Shown one piece after another: positions 11,365-22,920 of a stretch of 64,000 nt of DNA; position 1 is the first letter of the stretch, and each line of letters begins with the position of its first letter. The notes under the pieces were generated by a model. The model was given only the letters and a program-made list of their open reading frames with translations, was not told the DNA's origin and made no database searches. The stretch is from positions 8,680,001 through 8,744,000 of the forward strand of contig NC_059539.1 in the NCBI RefSeq assembly GCF_905220415.1. The letters run 5' to 3'. Source of the DNA: Colias croceus. Its lineage: Eukaryota > Arthropoda > Insecta > Lepidoptera > Pieridae. The translations under genes and the position numbers were made by a program.

Positions 11365-13583
11365 CTAGTTGTTTTGTACAATTTTTATTAAAGATTTCAT
11401 ATTAGTGATAGTTTTGCTGAGGCGAAATATTTTTTGTACTAATGATCTATTCTTTTTCATAAGTGTTTCTTCTCGCGATGATTTTAGTCTTGTTTGCACA
11501 CTTTTATTAGCGCAGGAGACTTGAACAGGAGAAGTGCTTCTGTCCATGACCTGAAAAACAAAAATATTGTAAAAACTAATACTTTTTAACCGACTTCATA
11601 TGACGGAGTAGTGTTAGTTGAAGACGCTTCTAAAATAACAAGTCAAATTTTAGATAAATATATTTAAAAAATCTATTACTATAATTGAACTGTATATAAC
11701 GACACTCCTCTCAAACTAAAATCTGTCAATCTCTTTTGGCTACAGAGGTGCTAAAGAAATATTCATCCATATGAACATTTGGAAAAATAACGGGTAAATA
11801 CGAAACACGCATCATAATACCTAACAATTTTTAACAACCCAATGCTAATAATATTAAAATGTCCTTACTTTTTTGGGTGTCAAAGTTTCCTTAATGAGCA
11901 TGTTTTCCGTTCCAGCTTCCAAAATGTCTCTTAGTATACACCGCGGTTTTTTACAAATAGAGACAATTACATTTTCTTCAGTAGCATCACGCAGCGGCAA
12001 TGATTCCTGAAAATAAATGAAAATCTGTATAGTATATTTTTAAGACTTGGTATGATATAGGAAGGATTTAATGGTTTATATTTATTAATCTTTTTATTAC
12101 TTTTCTTAGGGTTCGTACCCAAAGGATAAAAATGGAAGCTATTACTGAGAATCAGCCGGTTTAGCATGAAAACGGATCATACATACATATGTATTTATAA
12201 TATTAGTAGGGAAAAAGGGATTAAAATAATATCCACTCCAAATTTCAGGCTGGTAGATCAGGCGTGTTACTATTAAAAACAGACAGACACACAAAAATTT
12301 CAATGACTGCGATGAGTTGTAGTCTATGGCGCTCGGTAAATAATAAATTATAAGTATAATACACAAATTCTGTCTTAATATTTTATTACATAGTTACATA
12401 AATTAGGTTTTAAAATTAAAAAATGGCTTGTGCACTTACATGACTGGTAGATGGTTTGGCTGACATAGTTTCCCAGGTTCTTTTACAAGCTGTGCTAGTT
12501 GCACATTCTTCGTTCAACTGCAGAATACATATTATACTAAATATTATATTAATTTATGATAGATTATTCTCATTATAACAAAAAAAAACAATTTGAGTGT
12601 AACATTAAATTTTATTATAATATTACAATCTCCATCATCCTGAACAGTATCAGGTTAAACTGATAGTTGATTTTCATATTTAATTTCCTTTTTAAATGTT
12701 GAATTAAATGCAATTTGTTCTAAAAATATTGGGATAGCTTAAAAATAATAATAAATATTTCAGGACAATTTCACAGTTTCACACACGGCACATCTGATCC
12801 CATACTAAGCTTTCGCTTGTGTTATGGAAACCAGATGGCTGATAAACATACATATATAATTTTAAATAAATACTTATATAGATAATTAACACCCAGACAC
12901 AGAGCAAACATCTATGTCCATCACACAAATATTTGCCCCGGGTGGGAATCGAACCCACGACCTCTGGCTTGGAATGCAGGGCCACTACCAACCAAGCCAA
13001 CCGGTCAGTCAAACAATTGTTAAATAACAAAGGCTCATCGCTTAGTTGTTAAAATATTTAGAACAGTATCTAAAAAAAACTTTGTGCTATATCAAAAGGG
13101 AATTCCTCTCTCACTTAACAAACTGCTCCTTATTTTCTTTCTTAAAAAAATTGACAAGAGCAAAATGTTTTAATGTAATTTTTTTTTCTAGGGCATGATA
13201 CACTGCTTTGATCTTAACCCATTGAGCCCCGAGCAGCCCAATCGGGCCACGACGGTTTCTATTGTGTCTGAGATTCCGGGGGCTGAGTTATTAAAGGTGT
13301 GGTGTCATTAATCACTGACATTCAATGATCAAACACAGTTTTCTGAACAAGAAGTATGAGAAGTAACAAGTTACAAAAGAATATGTAACTACATACCTGT
13401 AACGGAGAAGAATTTGCTTGTTCGTTAGAAAATGGTTTGACTCCTGGTCTTAATCTTTTTCCCGTAACCATATAATCTGCTGGTTTGAAATGAAGGTTAC
13501 ATATCTTTGCTTTTACAAAAAAGGGTCTTTTTAATTGAACTATATTTAACCATGTATTACGTTCCGCTAGATTGGAGGGAAAC
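11365..13583 (-). CDS. THAP-domain protein (first exon not found)
   Basis: Four exons with consensus splice sites join in frame: 13583-13397, 12517-12440, 12006-11869, 11550-11365 (stop TAG). Introns after the first listed exon are all phase 0. The 13583-13397 exon holds the second half of a THAP zinc domain: FPSN, a conserved Trp in NTWLNIVQL, the C-x2-H pair in ICNLHF, then RLRPGVKPF, which resembles the AVPTIF-box position. The last exon (RSTSPVQVSC..., then KKNRSLVQKIFRLSKTITNM) looks like a C-terminal coiled coil, as in small THAP proteins. The missing first exon should encode C-x2-4-C and must end with 2 nt of a codon; I found no candidate in 13600-14060, and transposons fill the next 2 kb. 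THAP proteins bind DNA; the target here is unknown. It could be a host gene or a domesticated transposase head. Confidence 0.75.
12780..13016 (-). mobile_element. tRNA-derived SINE
   Basis: On the minus strand the head has an A-box-like TGGCTTGGTTGGTAGTGG (near 13005-12985) and a B-box GGTTCGATTCCCACC (12960-12940), i.e. a Pol III promoter of tRNA type, followed by a ~160-bp tRNA-unrelated tail. It lies in an intron of the THAP gene on the same strand. Confidence 0.75.
13218..13295 (+). repeat. Dispersed repeat, copy 1 (pair with 62557-62640)
   Basis: The segment AACCCATTGAGCCCCGAGC ... CTATTGTGTCTGAGATTCCG is present in inverted orientation at 62557-62640 with a few differences. Family unknown; it lies in the THAP-gene intron. 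Confidence 0.6.
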
Positions 13584-14059
13584 CTGTAAAGAGAAAAGAA
13601 GATTATTTGCAAAATATAAATAAAATTGTCATTCAGATACAGAAAACACGAAATTTGTGCTGTTGTCTTGTTATTCTATTTCAGTAGGTACCATATATAT
13701 AAGTACTTTGAGTTTTTGATTTAACAACGTATCATTAAATAAAAATAGTAAACAATGTTTTCATCCCATTAACTTTCACGCAAATTGAGTAAGCAGCCAG
13801 TAGAGAAAGACTTCTCCTTTTCTTTTACCTCATAAATTACCGTACCGAAATACACAATTTTATGAAGTATGGACACCCTAGTCTAATATTTATTACAATC
13901 ATGCATGAAACATTTAATACTAATAGTCCATTGAATAAAAAGTTCTAGAGTGCGTGAGTTAGTAACGTAAGATGTTTCTTCGGAAACATGTCAAGAGTCC
14001 ATACATACATATATAGCAAACATCCATACCTACTTACAAACTTTCGCCTTTATAATATA

Positions 14060-14228
14060 CTAGCGGTCCGCCCCGGCTTCGCCCGTGGTACATATTAACG
14101 TTTTCTCTACATAAGAACCATCCTCGTACTTCAAGGAATATAATAAAAAAAGAATTATCGAAATCGGTTCAGCCGTTCTCGAGTTATGGAATTACAACGA
14201 AAAGTGGCATTGATTTTTATATATTAGA
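14060..14228 (-). mobile_element. Non-autonomous Helitron
   Basis: Minus copy. 3' end: CTAG at 14060-14063 next to a GC hairpin (GCGGTCCGCCCCGGCTTCGC on plus). 5' end: TC at 14228-14227 followed by TAATATATAAAAATC. Just left of it (13990-14058) is the 5' portion of another Helitron in the same orientation, so two copies are stacked. Confidence 0.75.
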
Positions 14229-14457
14229 TTATATTAGATTAGATTCGAAGCGTAGGGTTTTTTTTTAAGTTTATTATCAGAAACAAGATCAGAAACAAAA
14301 AAGGTTTACAGATATATTAGTGTACAGTTGTGAATTAAAAAACCACTGAGGTTTATAGTAATGTTCGTATACAATAATTTATAAACAAAACAATTTCGGT
14401 TTAACTGTAGAATACATAAGTTGAGTCTAAAGTTTGCACAAAAATAACGAATTTTTT

Positions 14458-14613
14458 GAAGTGAAACTTCTTTATCGGGGTTGGACAAAAATTTAGTGTA
14501 ACATTTTTGCGTTACGCCGTACGCGTGACATTTTTGCGTTACGCCGTACGCGTGACATTTTTGCGTTACGCCATACTCGTGACATTTTTAAGGTCATAAA
14601 GAAGTTTCACTTC
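14458..14613. repeat. 27-bp tandem repeat flanked by 17-bp inverted repeats
   Basis: Three and a half copies of a 27-bp unit (ACATTTTTGCGTTACGCCGT...) begin at 14501, 14528, 14555 and 14582. They are bracketed by GAAGTGAAACTTCTTTA (14458-14474) and its exact complement (14597-14613). A related half-site, AAGAAGTTTCACTCCTGACA, occurs at ~29517. Confidence 0.8.
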
Positions 14614-14639
14614 TTACGTGTGTACTCTAGTACACGCAT

Positions 14640-16065
14640 ACATTTTTTTTTATACTTATAACTATAACATCAACTACAACTTGTCTAGATAATATTGCTT
14701 AAGTTTACGTTTTATGTTTATTTTAGTAATACAATTTCTTAAATTAATATCCAACCCATTCAAGATATCTGGTATCAAGAACGCGGTACGTCGTTGGCCA
14801 TACATGTTTTTTGAGAATGGTTTAATTAATTTATTAAGAGTATTGTTCCGTGTATGGTAAGAGTGTGAATTTAATGTTTGATATTTTGTGTTGAAGAAGT
14901 TTTCTTTGAGCAACTGAAATTCAAATTTATAATTAATTGGCAGGACACTGCAATGTTTGAAAAGTTTAGGTATGTCATTATTAAATTTTCTTTTTATTTG
15001 CGGCGACACAATTTTTTTGAGAATTCGAACTTGTATGTTCAGAATCCTGTGCATATACTGACACTGGCAAATGGTTATCTTATTGCCATAACAGAGAAAA
15101 AAAAAAAATCCTGTGCATATATGTTTTATAAGTCCTACCATAGCTACTTAGGCCGTAGGTATGATATTATAGAATCAGCAAAAGCATTGTACAGCAACAG
15201 TCTTGTTTTATATGGTAATCTGTTTTTAATAATATACAAGACTGCCAGAAAAGATCGAAGTTTATTGCACACCTTTTCAATGTGCATCCTCCAGTTGAAT
15301 CTGTTATCGATTATTACACCTAAGTAAGTGTAGGAGTCGACAGCCTCAACAGTTTCACATTCGCAAGTTCTCGCACGTGGTTTACAATGCATACACTTAT
15401 GCGTGTGATTTTTTATACTTTGGTATAGGTTACCGTTGACATGGGGAGATTTCATATGCATTAATTTCGTTTTGCGTGAATTTATTACCAATCCAGCATC
15501 ATGACACCATCTGCACAGGTTATCTAAGTCATCTTGAAGCAAATTCATCGCTATGTCAACATTTTTATGGGATACTAAAAGGCATGTGTCGTCAGCAAAT
15601 TGAAATATCTTGGAAGTGTTCTATTGCTTCTCCCATTTTATTCACGTATGCCAGGAAATGCAAGGGACCCAGCACAGAACCCTGCGCTGTTCCCATGTCC
15701 ACCTTTGTAGCATCACTATACATACGACCAATTCTGACAAAGTTGTTGCGATTTGATAATTTTTGCACCATGCCAGTAAAGTACCGGCCAATCCACTATC
15801 CTCCAATCTATATATTAGTTTCTCGTGATCAAGGGTTTCAAAGGCGCGGGAAAAATCAATAAATAGCACCAGAATGTGTTTTTTTTTTCGTTCAGATTTA
15901 AGTTTACTGTATCAGTAAAGTCTGATAGAAGGGCATTGGTGCTTTTTCCAGATTGAAAGCCGTATTGATTAGTAGAGATTATATTTTTATCATTATAAAA
16001 TTTATGTATTTGATCATTAATAGCTTTTTCGACTATTTTGCAAGGGGCTTTTGTACTTACGAATG
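14640..16065 (-). pseudogene. Broken non-LTR retrotransposon reverse transcriptase
   Basis: Minus-strand fragments give, in order: STKAPCKIVEKAINDQIHKF and NQYGFQSGKSTNALLSDF (16060-15890), LFIDFSRAFETLDHEKLIYR (15870-15805), the C-terminal RT/thumb region (DDLDNLCRWCHDAGLVINSR, YTYLGVIIDNRFNWRMHI; 15540-15240) and a long C-terminal domain (15050-14680). Frames change at about 15790, 15640-15550 and 15145, and the YxDD box lies in the disrupted part. The 3' end has an A-rich run at 14641-14650 on the minus strand. No endonuclease is present. Probably CR1/Jockey superfamily. Confidence 0.8.
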
Positions 16066-16365
16066 AAAGATAATATCACATCCTGGATGCCACTCACTTT
16101 TGCAACCGCGCACAATACATTTAACAACCATTGTTATTAATTTTTATTCAGAATAATTCCAAACTAAGAGAACAAAATACAAATAACAATCAACAATGAA
16201 CAAACTCAAGAAATGACCACCACAGACCACGAAATGCCTAGAGGCCTAGGTATTATACACTCTATGACACATTATATACTCTTTGACTGTGGAAATCACT
16301 GGACACTGGTGGTACTTGACTAGTTATATAAAAGCATATACAGACGTTCCGATTCGGTTGGTGCC

Positions 16366-16592
16366 AAGAAGCTTATATCTAATACACTGGAGATTGCACT
16401 ATGACCATTAACTTGTAACAAGAAAATATGACGTTGAATGACGCCTGTATGTTTTTTATCCCTTTCACACCTAACTTGGCAAATTGGTGTGAAAGGGATA
16501 AAAAAACATACAGGCGTCATTCAACGTCATATTTTCTTGTTACAAATTAATGGTCATAGTGCAATCTCCAGTGTATTAGATATAAGCTTCTT
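16366..16592. mobile_element. Nested near-perfect palindromic MITE
   Basis: Two ~106-bp arms (16366-16471 and 16486-16592) are almost exact complements around a 14-nt loop. The word GGTTGGTGCCAA occurs directly on both sides (16356-16367 and 16593-16604), which reads as a target duplication made in the host element's terminal repeat. A piece of the arm (AGTGCAATCTCCAGTGTATT) recurs at ~63067. Confidence 0.8.
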
Positions 16593-16884
16593 GGTTGGTG
16601 CCAACCATATTGGAACCGACATAGCAACCATTCCCAACATTGCTACAGATTGTCCGACGGTTGGCCTTCCAGCTGTCAGTTGAATTTGCTGTTACTATAT
16701 TACTTGCTCTGTGTTTGCTATGAAGTAGTGAACGGACGTCTTGCCTCAAACCACGGTATTATCGAAAAATGTTAAAAAAGCGTTATAGGATGTACGCATA
16801 TTGTCCAACTTATTTTTCAATGTTTTTAAAGTAGCCGCACTGTCAATTTTTTTAAGCTATTGTATAGCTTCTATCGCGTGCCTT

Positions 16885-17025
16885 GAGCGCGGGGACCGAA
16901 TGGAGAAATTCCGTAACGATAAAACCTCACGCTCCCCACTCCGACGGGCGGAGGTGTGGCTTGAAGGCATAGCATGCAATAGCTTTACCGCGGCAGTCCC
17001 CGAGTGCCACACGTCGTTTTTTTAA
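16885..17025 (+). repeat. Dispersed repeat, copy 1 (pair with 38390-38490)
   Basis: GAGGTGTGGCTTGAAGGCAT, AGCATGCAATAGCTTTACC and CGGCAGTCCCCGAGTGCCAC recur in reverse complement at 38390-38490. An unrelated-looking 74-codon ORF crosses it and is not a gene. Confidence 0.65.
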
Positions 17026-17420
17026 AACTTCTAGCATAAACAAATACGCTTGATTTCTGGCCACAAACAGGGAAAGTATTTATAAAGTTCAAGTAACTTT
17101 AGTATTATGTCACGTTCGGTGACCGTAACTCCCTCGGCGTTCATGTTGACGTCCTACACCGGCGGCGTTGCGAATGCGAATGAGCCAATTACCTATATTA
17201 CTCTATGGAATGAGCCGATTTGGTCGGAACAGAGCTTCCAAACGTTCCAATTTGGTTGGATCGGATAGGAAGTTGGTTTGGTCGGGACCGCCGGCGCATC
17301 CGACCACGTCAAACCAATATTAATAATAATTATGTCGGACCGACCGCTCTCTTCACTTTCCGATTTGGTCGTGGTCGGATGGTTGGCACCAACCAAATCG
17401 GAGCGTCTGTATATGCTATT

Positions 17421-18059
17421 ATTGTACTCTGTAGACATGGGTAGGAATGCGTGTAATCGTGTAAAGTACAAAAGAGTCTGTGACAAAACTTTGACACGTT
17501 GCAACATCACGCATTACGCATCAGTTACAAAAAGGTTACAAACATTACTTACGCATCCTTAGCTCGCATCACTCATAAAACTTAACTTTTTTTTATTTTG
17601 TTTTACATTTGCTTGCGTTAATTACAATTATTAACAAACAACGTGACCAAGTATGAAGGGAAATCAACTACATTTTTTAAATATTTACTTAAATTGTAAT
17701 TTTACGATATGTAAAAACTAATAAGTAGGTATTCTGAGCCCACGTCCATCGTGAGTGGCTTGCCAGGCAGCAATGAGACATGGGCCATTGTGTGATCGTG
17801 GCCTCCAGTTGTGCATTGCCTGCAATGGATCAGCATGGGCCATTGTGTACTGGGGGCTTAATGTGTGAACAGAGTAATATCACTTCCGTGGAAGAGATGC
17901 GTGATGTTCAATGAATAAGGAATGTGATGTTGCATTACTATTTGACGTACTGTTTTTGCTCTTAGGTTTTGCGCATGTCTAGTACTCTGTGCTTGACTAT
18001 TTGCTGGTATCACAATACCATAGACTGTAGAGTAATAAGATATATAATTGTGACTATAA
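17421..18059. other. Unassigned spacer
   Basis: No coding exon. A short imperfect duplication of 'ATGGGCCATTGTGTG/TACTGG' lies at 17778-17855. Confidence 0.35.
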
Positions 18060-18218
18060 TCTATATATATAAAAGAAAGTCGTGTTAGTTACTCCACTTA
18101 TAACTCAAGAACGGCTGAACCGATTTAGCTGAAAATTGGCAGGGAGGTAGTTTAGAGCCAGGAGAAGGATATAGGATACTAAATACGTACCACGGGCGAA
18201 GCCGGGGCGGACCACTAG
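18060..18218 (+). mobile_element. Non-autonomous Helitron
   Basis: 5' TC (18060-18061) with TCTATATATATAAAAG, interior AAGAACGGCTGAACCGATTT, 3' hairpin region GGGCGAAGCCGGGGCGGACC and terminal CTAG at 18215-18218 followed by T. Ends 12 bp before the target duplication of the I-like LINE. Confidence 0.85.
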
Positions 18219-18374
18219 TAATATCATAATAAAGCATTTGAATGGATTTCTGGCGGGAATTTGAAAAAGCGCGGTTCATAGTTTTGAACTTTAAATTAAA
18301 TTAAATACGATTTCTTTATAAATAAGTGTAAATAAGTTTAAAATTATAACATTAATATAGCGTATTCATAAAAA

Positions 18375-19485
18375 ATGGATGGAAATGAGGGGGGCGGCGA
18401 TAACCCGCCCACCTCTAAGAAGAGACCACGACATCCAGAAGATCGAGATGTTTCGGGTACTGGCGGCGGTGGTGAGAGTGACTCTTCTTTTCTACCTTTC
18501 CGTAAACCAAATTATAAAAGACTTTATCCGGAAAGTAACATTAACATGCAATTCAAAGTATTTGTGGAAAGTAACAACAAAGAAGAAAGAATAGGAAATA
18601 AAAGTCCAGTTTATTTAAATCATATATTTAACAATATAAAAGGTGTGGTGGCACTGAGGCGTATTAGCGCCAATAAAATAGTTGTGATTTTCAACCAGCA
18701 CAACACTGCTAACAATTTTCTCAACCACGGCAACTTTCTGCAAAAATACAACATCAAAGCATACATTCCAGCAGCGCAAATAGAAAAGACCGGTATAATC
18801 AGATTCGTACCAACTAATCTATCAAATAAAGAATTGTTTACAAAGTTAACCTCAGTATATGAAATAATTGCAGTTAGGCGTTTTATGAAAAAAGTAGGAC
18901 ACGAGTTAGTAGGAACACAAACTGTCAGTATCACATTTCTGACAAATTCCTTACCGGAGAACGTACAATATGATTTATTCTCATATAGAGTTTTTGATTA
19001 TATTCCTCCTCTTCAACAATGTTACAAATGTTTTAAATTTAATCATTCTGCTAATATATGTAATGGCAAACAGCGGTGTTCAATCTGTTCAGGTGATCAC
19101 TCATATAAAGAATGCAATAGACCAGATGAGATTTGCTGTGTAAATTGCAGTGGACCTCATTTAGCTATTTCTAAAGTATGTCCTATTAAAATGAATAAAA
19201 TATTAGAGAAGAAAAATAAAATTACCTATGCTAGTGTTGCTAAAACAAAAGAAAGTACTGACTTCCCTTCTCTGCCATCACGTGGCATCCCTGTAAATAA
19301 AAATGTAAATATTGTACAAAAACCTGTAAATAAGTCTGTAAATATTAAACCTGTATTAAAGAATGTAAATATTCACGATATAAAATCACAAATCATTGGA
19401 AACAGTGATGTGCTTATGGCCCTAGTACACACACTGGTCCAAATAGGCAATAAAAGTGATAACGAACCAATTACTTCTTCATTAA
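18375..19485 (+). pseudogene. LINE ORF1 (gag-like, CCHC zinc knuckles), interrupted by insertion
   Basis: Starts ATG 18375. Residues 1-40 are polar/acidic. A degenerate RNA-binding gag-like region follows (~60-210). Three zinc knuckles sit at ~residues 215-265: CYKCFKFNHSANIC (CX2CX4HX4C), CSICSGDHSYKEC and CVNCSGPHLAISKVC. After this comes a low-complexity N/K/V-rich stretch (repeats of KNVNI/KSVNI). The natural frame runs to TTAA at 19482-19485; the 31 codons after it, to 19580, belong to the inserted element. The original C-terminus resumes at 24016 and ends at the TAA at 24048-24050. ORF1p binds the LINE RNA during retrotransposition. Confidence 0.85.
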
Positions 19486-20270
19486 CCCCTCAGCTGTCGC
19501 GGCGCGCCGCCTCAAAAAGGTGCTGTCTGTCGGGCAAATTCGAGCTTTCGGCGCTGATTTGCCGATTTTTTCGATATTAAAATTTGTGATATTAACTTTA
19601 ACCTGTGAGACTCTTGTAAATTTTAATGCTAACTAGATAACCAAACTTTATATTAGTTACCTTACTTATTCCCTGGCATGCGTATTTTACTTATTAGAAG
19701 CATTTTTTCCCACACATTTTGAATAAATGTTACATTGTAAAGAAAAATACTCATAAAAAAATAATATCAAGGTATTTTAGATTTTTATTTTTGTATTTTC
19801 ATACTAGAATAGACAATCTTTTGAGTGAATATAACAAAAACATAGGTTTATTTAATAAAAATTCGAGAAAGTTGATTATGATTATCATCGTTTACGCATG
19901 AGCATAAGCGGGCGCGATCTCCAATCATGTTCATACAAATACAGACTTTACAGGATGCTCCAAAATGACAACATTTCAAAATTTTTTGCTACTTGTTTTT
20001 ATTTTTATTTTAATCAAAACTAGATAAAAACTAACAGTAATTTTTACTTTTTGGAAATATTTAGGTTTTTATTAATGTTTAAAAACCGTCTTATTCCTAA
20101 ATGACGTTATTCTTATAGTGGGCTTTGTTCTAACGTCTGTATGTATAACGTCTCCACATGTCTAATTTATTTTCTCTTAAAATTTGCATTTAAGAAAATA
20201 TTTTTTGTGGTAACAATAGCATTATGAAGAAATGCTTTTTTTTTCTTTCATGCTCTTAATTATTATCTAT

Positions 20271-20574
20271 TCTATACATATAATAAATCTGTAGAAGGGT
20301 CAATTCTGTACATTGAAAATATTGAAAATATAAATAGCAGGGGGTGTTACTGGATCGATACCAAGACCAAATATGTGATTAAAAAAATTATTGTCTGTCT
20401 GTCTGTCTGTATGTGAAGGCATCACGTGAAAACTAAGGTTTCGGTTTCGATGAAACTTGGTATAATTATACCTTATTATCCTGGGCGTAAAATAGGATAC
20501 TTTTTATCCCGGAAAAATACGTAGAAAAAAATCTTAATTTTTTCCGTGCGGACGGAGTCGCGGGCGGAAGCTAG
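20271..20574 (+). mobile_element. Non-autonomous Helitron (family shared with 33655-34127)
   Basis: 5' TCTATACATATAATAAATC, interior AGCAGGGGGTGTTACTGGAT and (GTCT)n, 3' hairpin region GACGGAGTCGCGGGCGG then CTAG at 20571-20574. The same sequence in reverse orientation is at 33655-34127, where ~170 bp more are present near the 3' end. Confidence 0.85.
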
Positions 20575-22140
20575 TAATCGTATAATATGAAATGTTGTCC
20601 AACTACAAATCGAAAGGCACTGTATCCATTCAGAAAAATGTCTAAGCTGTACAAATGTGAAATCTACATTTAATTATACCATAACTTAATTATAAACCGT
20701 TACATTTAATTTATAAATCAAAAATCTACGGAAATTTGAGTTTGAAACATTTTTTATAAAATACAGCTTATGTAAAGGATAAAAATCAATAAACTTAAAG
20801 ATTCAGAATAAATAAACAATTACATATAAATGATATTATACATCTAAATGTTATACTTATCATTCTAAAAATCAACAAATAATAGGAATCAGAAAACATA
20901 CTAAATGAAAATCATTATATTATGTCCCTAGTTGTATAGAAGAAAGAATCGTATCATATTATTGTTTTATTAAAAAAATGAACGTTATGCCTTAATAAAA
21001 TTAACGCTCCCAATCCTATTTATGCATATAACTTAGCCACGCGTTACTCAAATAATTTTGTCCGTGGGCTAAATTAGCTTATGAGTAAATAAATAGTACA
21101 GAGATTCTTAAAAAAATATCAATCATCTAACGGATTGAAATAATAGGTAAGTACTTAAATAAATTTTATTTAACTGATAGCACTATAAAAAATTGTTATG
21201 AAGCTTTGTGTCTGTACTATTTATATACTCATGTGGTTGTAATGTGTGATGTTGACGCTAACATTGGCCAATTAATAGGAATATTTGCAACTTAGCACAA
21301 ATAACGTCGAACAGAACGAACTTCTGTTCATTATTTCTTGTAATATATCGAACACAACGACCGCCTTGAGACGACGATTTATTACCACGAGGTTCCACTT
21401 GAATTTGATCAGGAAAGTGATGAAAGCTATCCAATCTATAGTTTTTATTTTACTTCAATACATGCAGTATTTCCAAGCATATTGTAATTGAGATATAAAC
21501 TAATCGGTAAAATTGTATTAAAAAAAGCTGCAAATTCCCAGACACTGATCGTGTAAGTATTATTATCTGTTCATTTGACAAAGTATACAGAGTTATATTT
21601 TCTTGATTTCAAATACTGTTACGTCCTATTGTTAAAGTAAGCCTTGGAGTGTCTTGTCTTCCATTGCCACAAGGATCGTTGTTCCATTTGAATTCTCTTT
21701 TATTGATACTCAAATGCTTACGAATCGGAAAAAGGTAATCCTATCAAATAGTTACTTAGATATTTTTATCTTCAAATGAAAATTAAAATATCAAGGTGGA
21801 AGTTTATTTAGGGTTACCTAACAAATAAGTAATTATTGATTATGTAGTTTTAGACAGCAATGTGATATCTTCAAATAAAAAAATTGCATTCTTCTTCTGG
21901 GTAATAGAAGCAGTTTTGACACCAAAAATACAATAATTGTTATCGCTAGTCATTAACAAAATGAGAGGATAGATTTATATTTTCAGGCGTACTGCAAATG
22001 ATGCATTTAATTCGTTTTATTAAATCTGTAATGTTCCAAGGCTATTTAAAGTCATGAATGCAAAAAAATAATCGTCTTCAGACAGCGATCTACATCTATA
22101 ACGTTCTGCCTACGAATGTACTACATAATATAGTACATAA

Positions 22141-22920
22141 GAATAAAAAACTCGCACACCGAGGGCTCCGAACAAACCAATTTTTTATTATGTTGTAACT
22201 CTAAAATTTTATGATTTTCGAAATTATTCCTCAATCTGCGCTATAAGAGCTTATTTTACCCCAATTAAAAAACTCTACGTACACGGGAAGTACCCTGTAG
22301 GTGTCGATTCCCTTGCTAATGTCGAAATTTGCGAAAATTTGCAGCATAAACGGCTGTATCTTTTGATTGCGTTGGTTTATAAGTTTGATTTTTTCGCAGC
22401 TTCAATCGACTCAAGTAATCAATATAAATTTCAGTTAAATGTCACATTACGCGCTCCTTATAAAATGGGTCTTGACAGACAGACAGACAGATGGGCAGAT
22501 GGGATGGACAGACGTAATCTTATTAGGGTTCTGGACCCTTAAAAACCAAACCCTTTGGGATGCAGCCGTTAATACTGCAATTTTTAGCAAATTTTGACAT
22601 TTGCAAGGCAATCAAAACCGACAGGGTACTTCCCAAGTACATAAAATCTTTAAATTTGGTAAAAAGCAATGTTTTATAAAAACAGATATAAGAATAATTG
22701 CAAAGAACATGATTTTTAATTGCCATTTACAAATAAAAAAGTACTTAATAATTTCAACTTTCAACTAATATGAACGCCTACGTGTATTAACTTGATATTC
22801 ACATTTAAAACTCAGATTTACAATTTAAAAGATTCCTACAGCATAATAAAAAAAATAAGTTTGTACGAAGCCCTCGGTGCGCGAGTCCGACTCGCACTTG
22901 GCCGGCTTTTTATTTTTTCT
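22141..22920. mobile_element. Inverted pair of the 'GGTGCGCGAGTCCGACTCGC' repeat
   Basis: A left copy in minus orientation (22147-22545) and a right copy in plus orientation (22546-22915) meet head to head at 'ATTAGGGTTCTGGACCCTTA'. Shared words include the internal GCAGCATAAACGG / TGCAGCCGTTAA and the outer CTCGCACACCGAGGGCTCCG / CCCTCGGTGCGCGAGTCCGA. Another copy is at 59662-60400. It lies inside the TTAA element. Confidence 0.7.

Larger units (their letters stand above)
16322..17420. mobile_element. Large inverted-repeat (fold-back) element
   Basis: Outer inverted repeats at 16325-16367 (GCATATACAGACGTTCC GA..GGTTGGTGCCAA, split here) and 17382-17418 (TTGGCACCAACCAAATCGG then CGTCTGTATATGC) bound ~1.1 kb. 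The interior is rich in words such as GGTCGG, CCGACC and TTGGTT. No transposase. A smaller palindromic element (16368-16592) and a further repeat (16890-17030) lie inside it. Confidence 0.65.

Noticed and set aside
12779..13030. 83-codon minus ORF
   Set aside because: It is the translation of a tRNA-derived SINE.
18620..18934. 104-codon minus ORF
   Set aside because: Antisense shadow of LINE ORF1.
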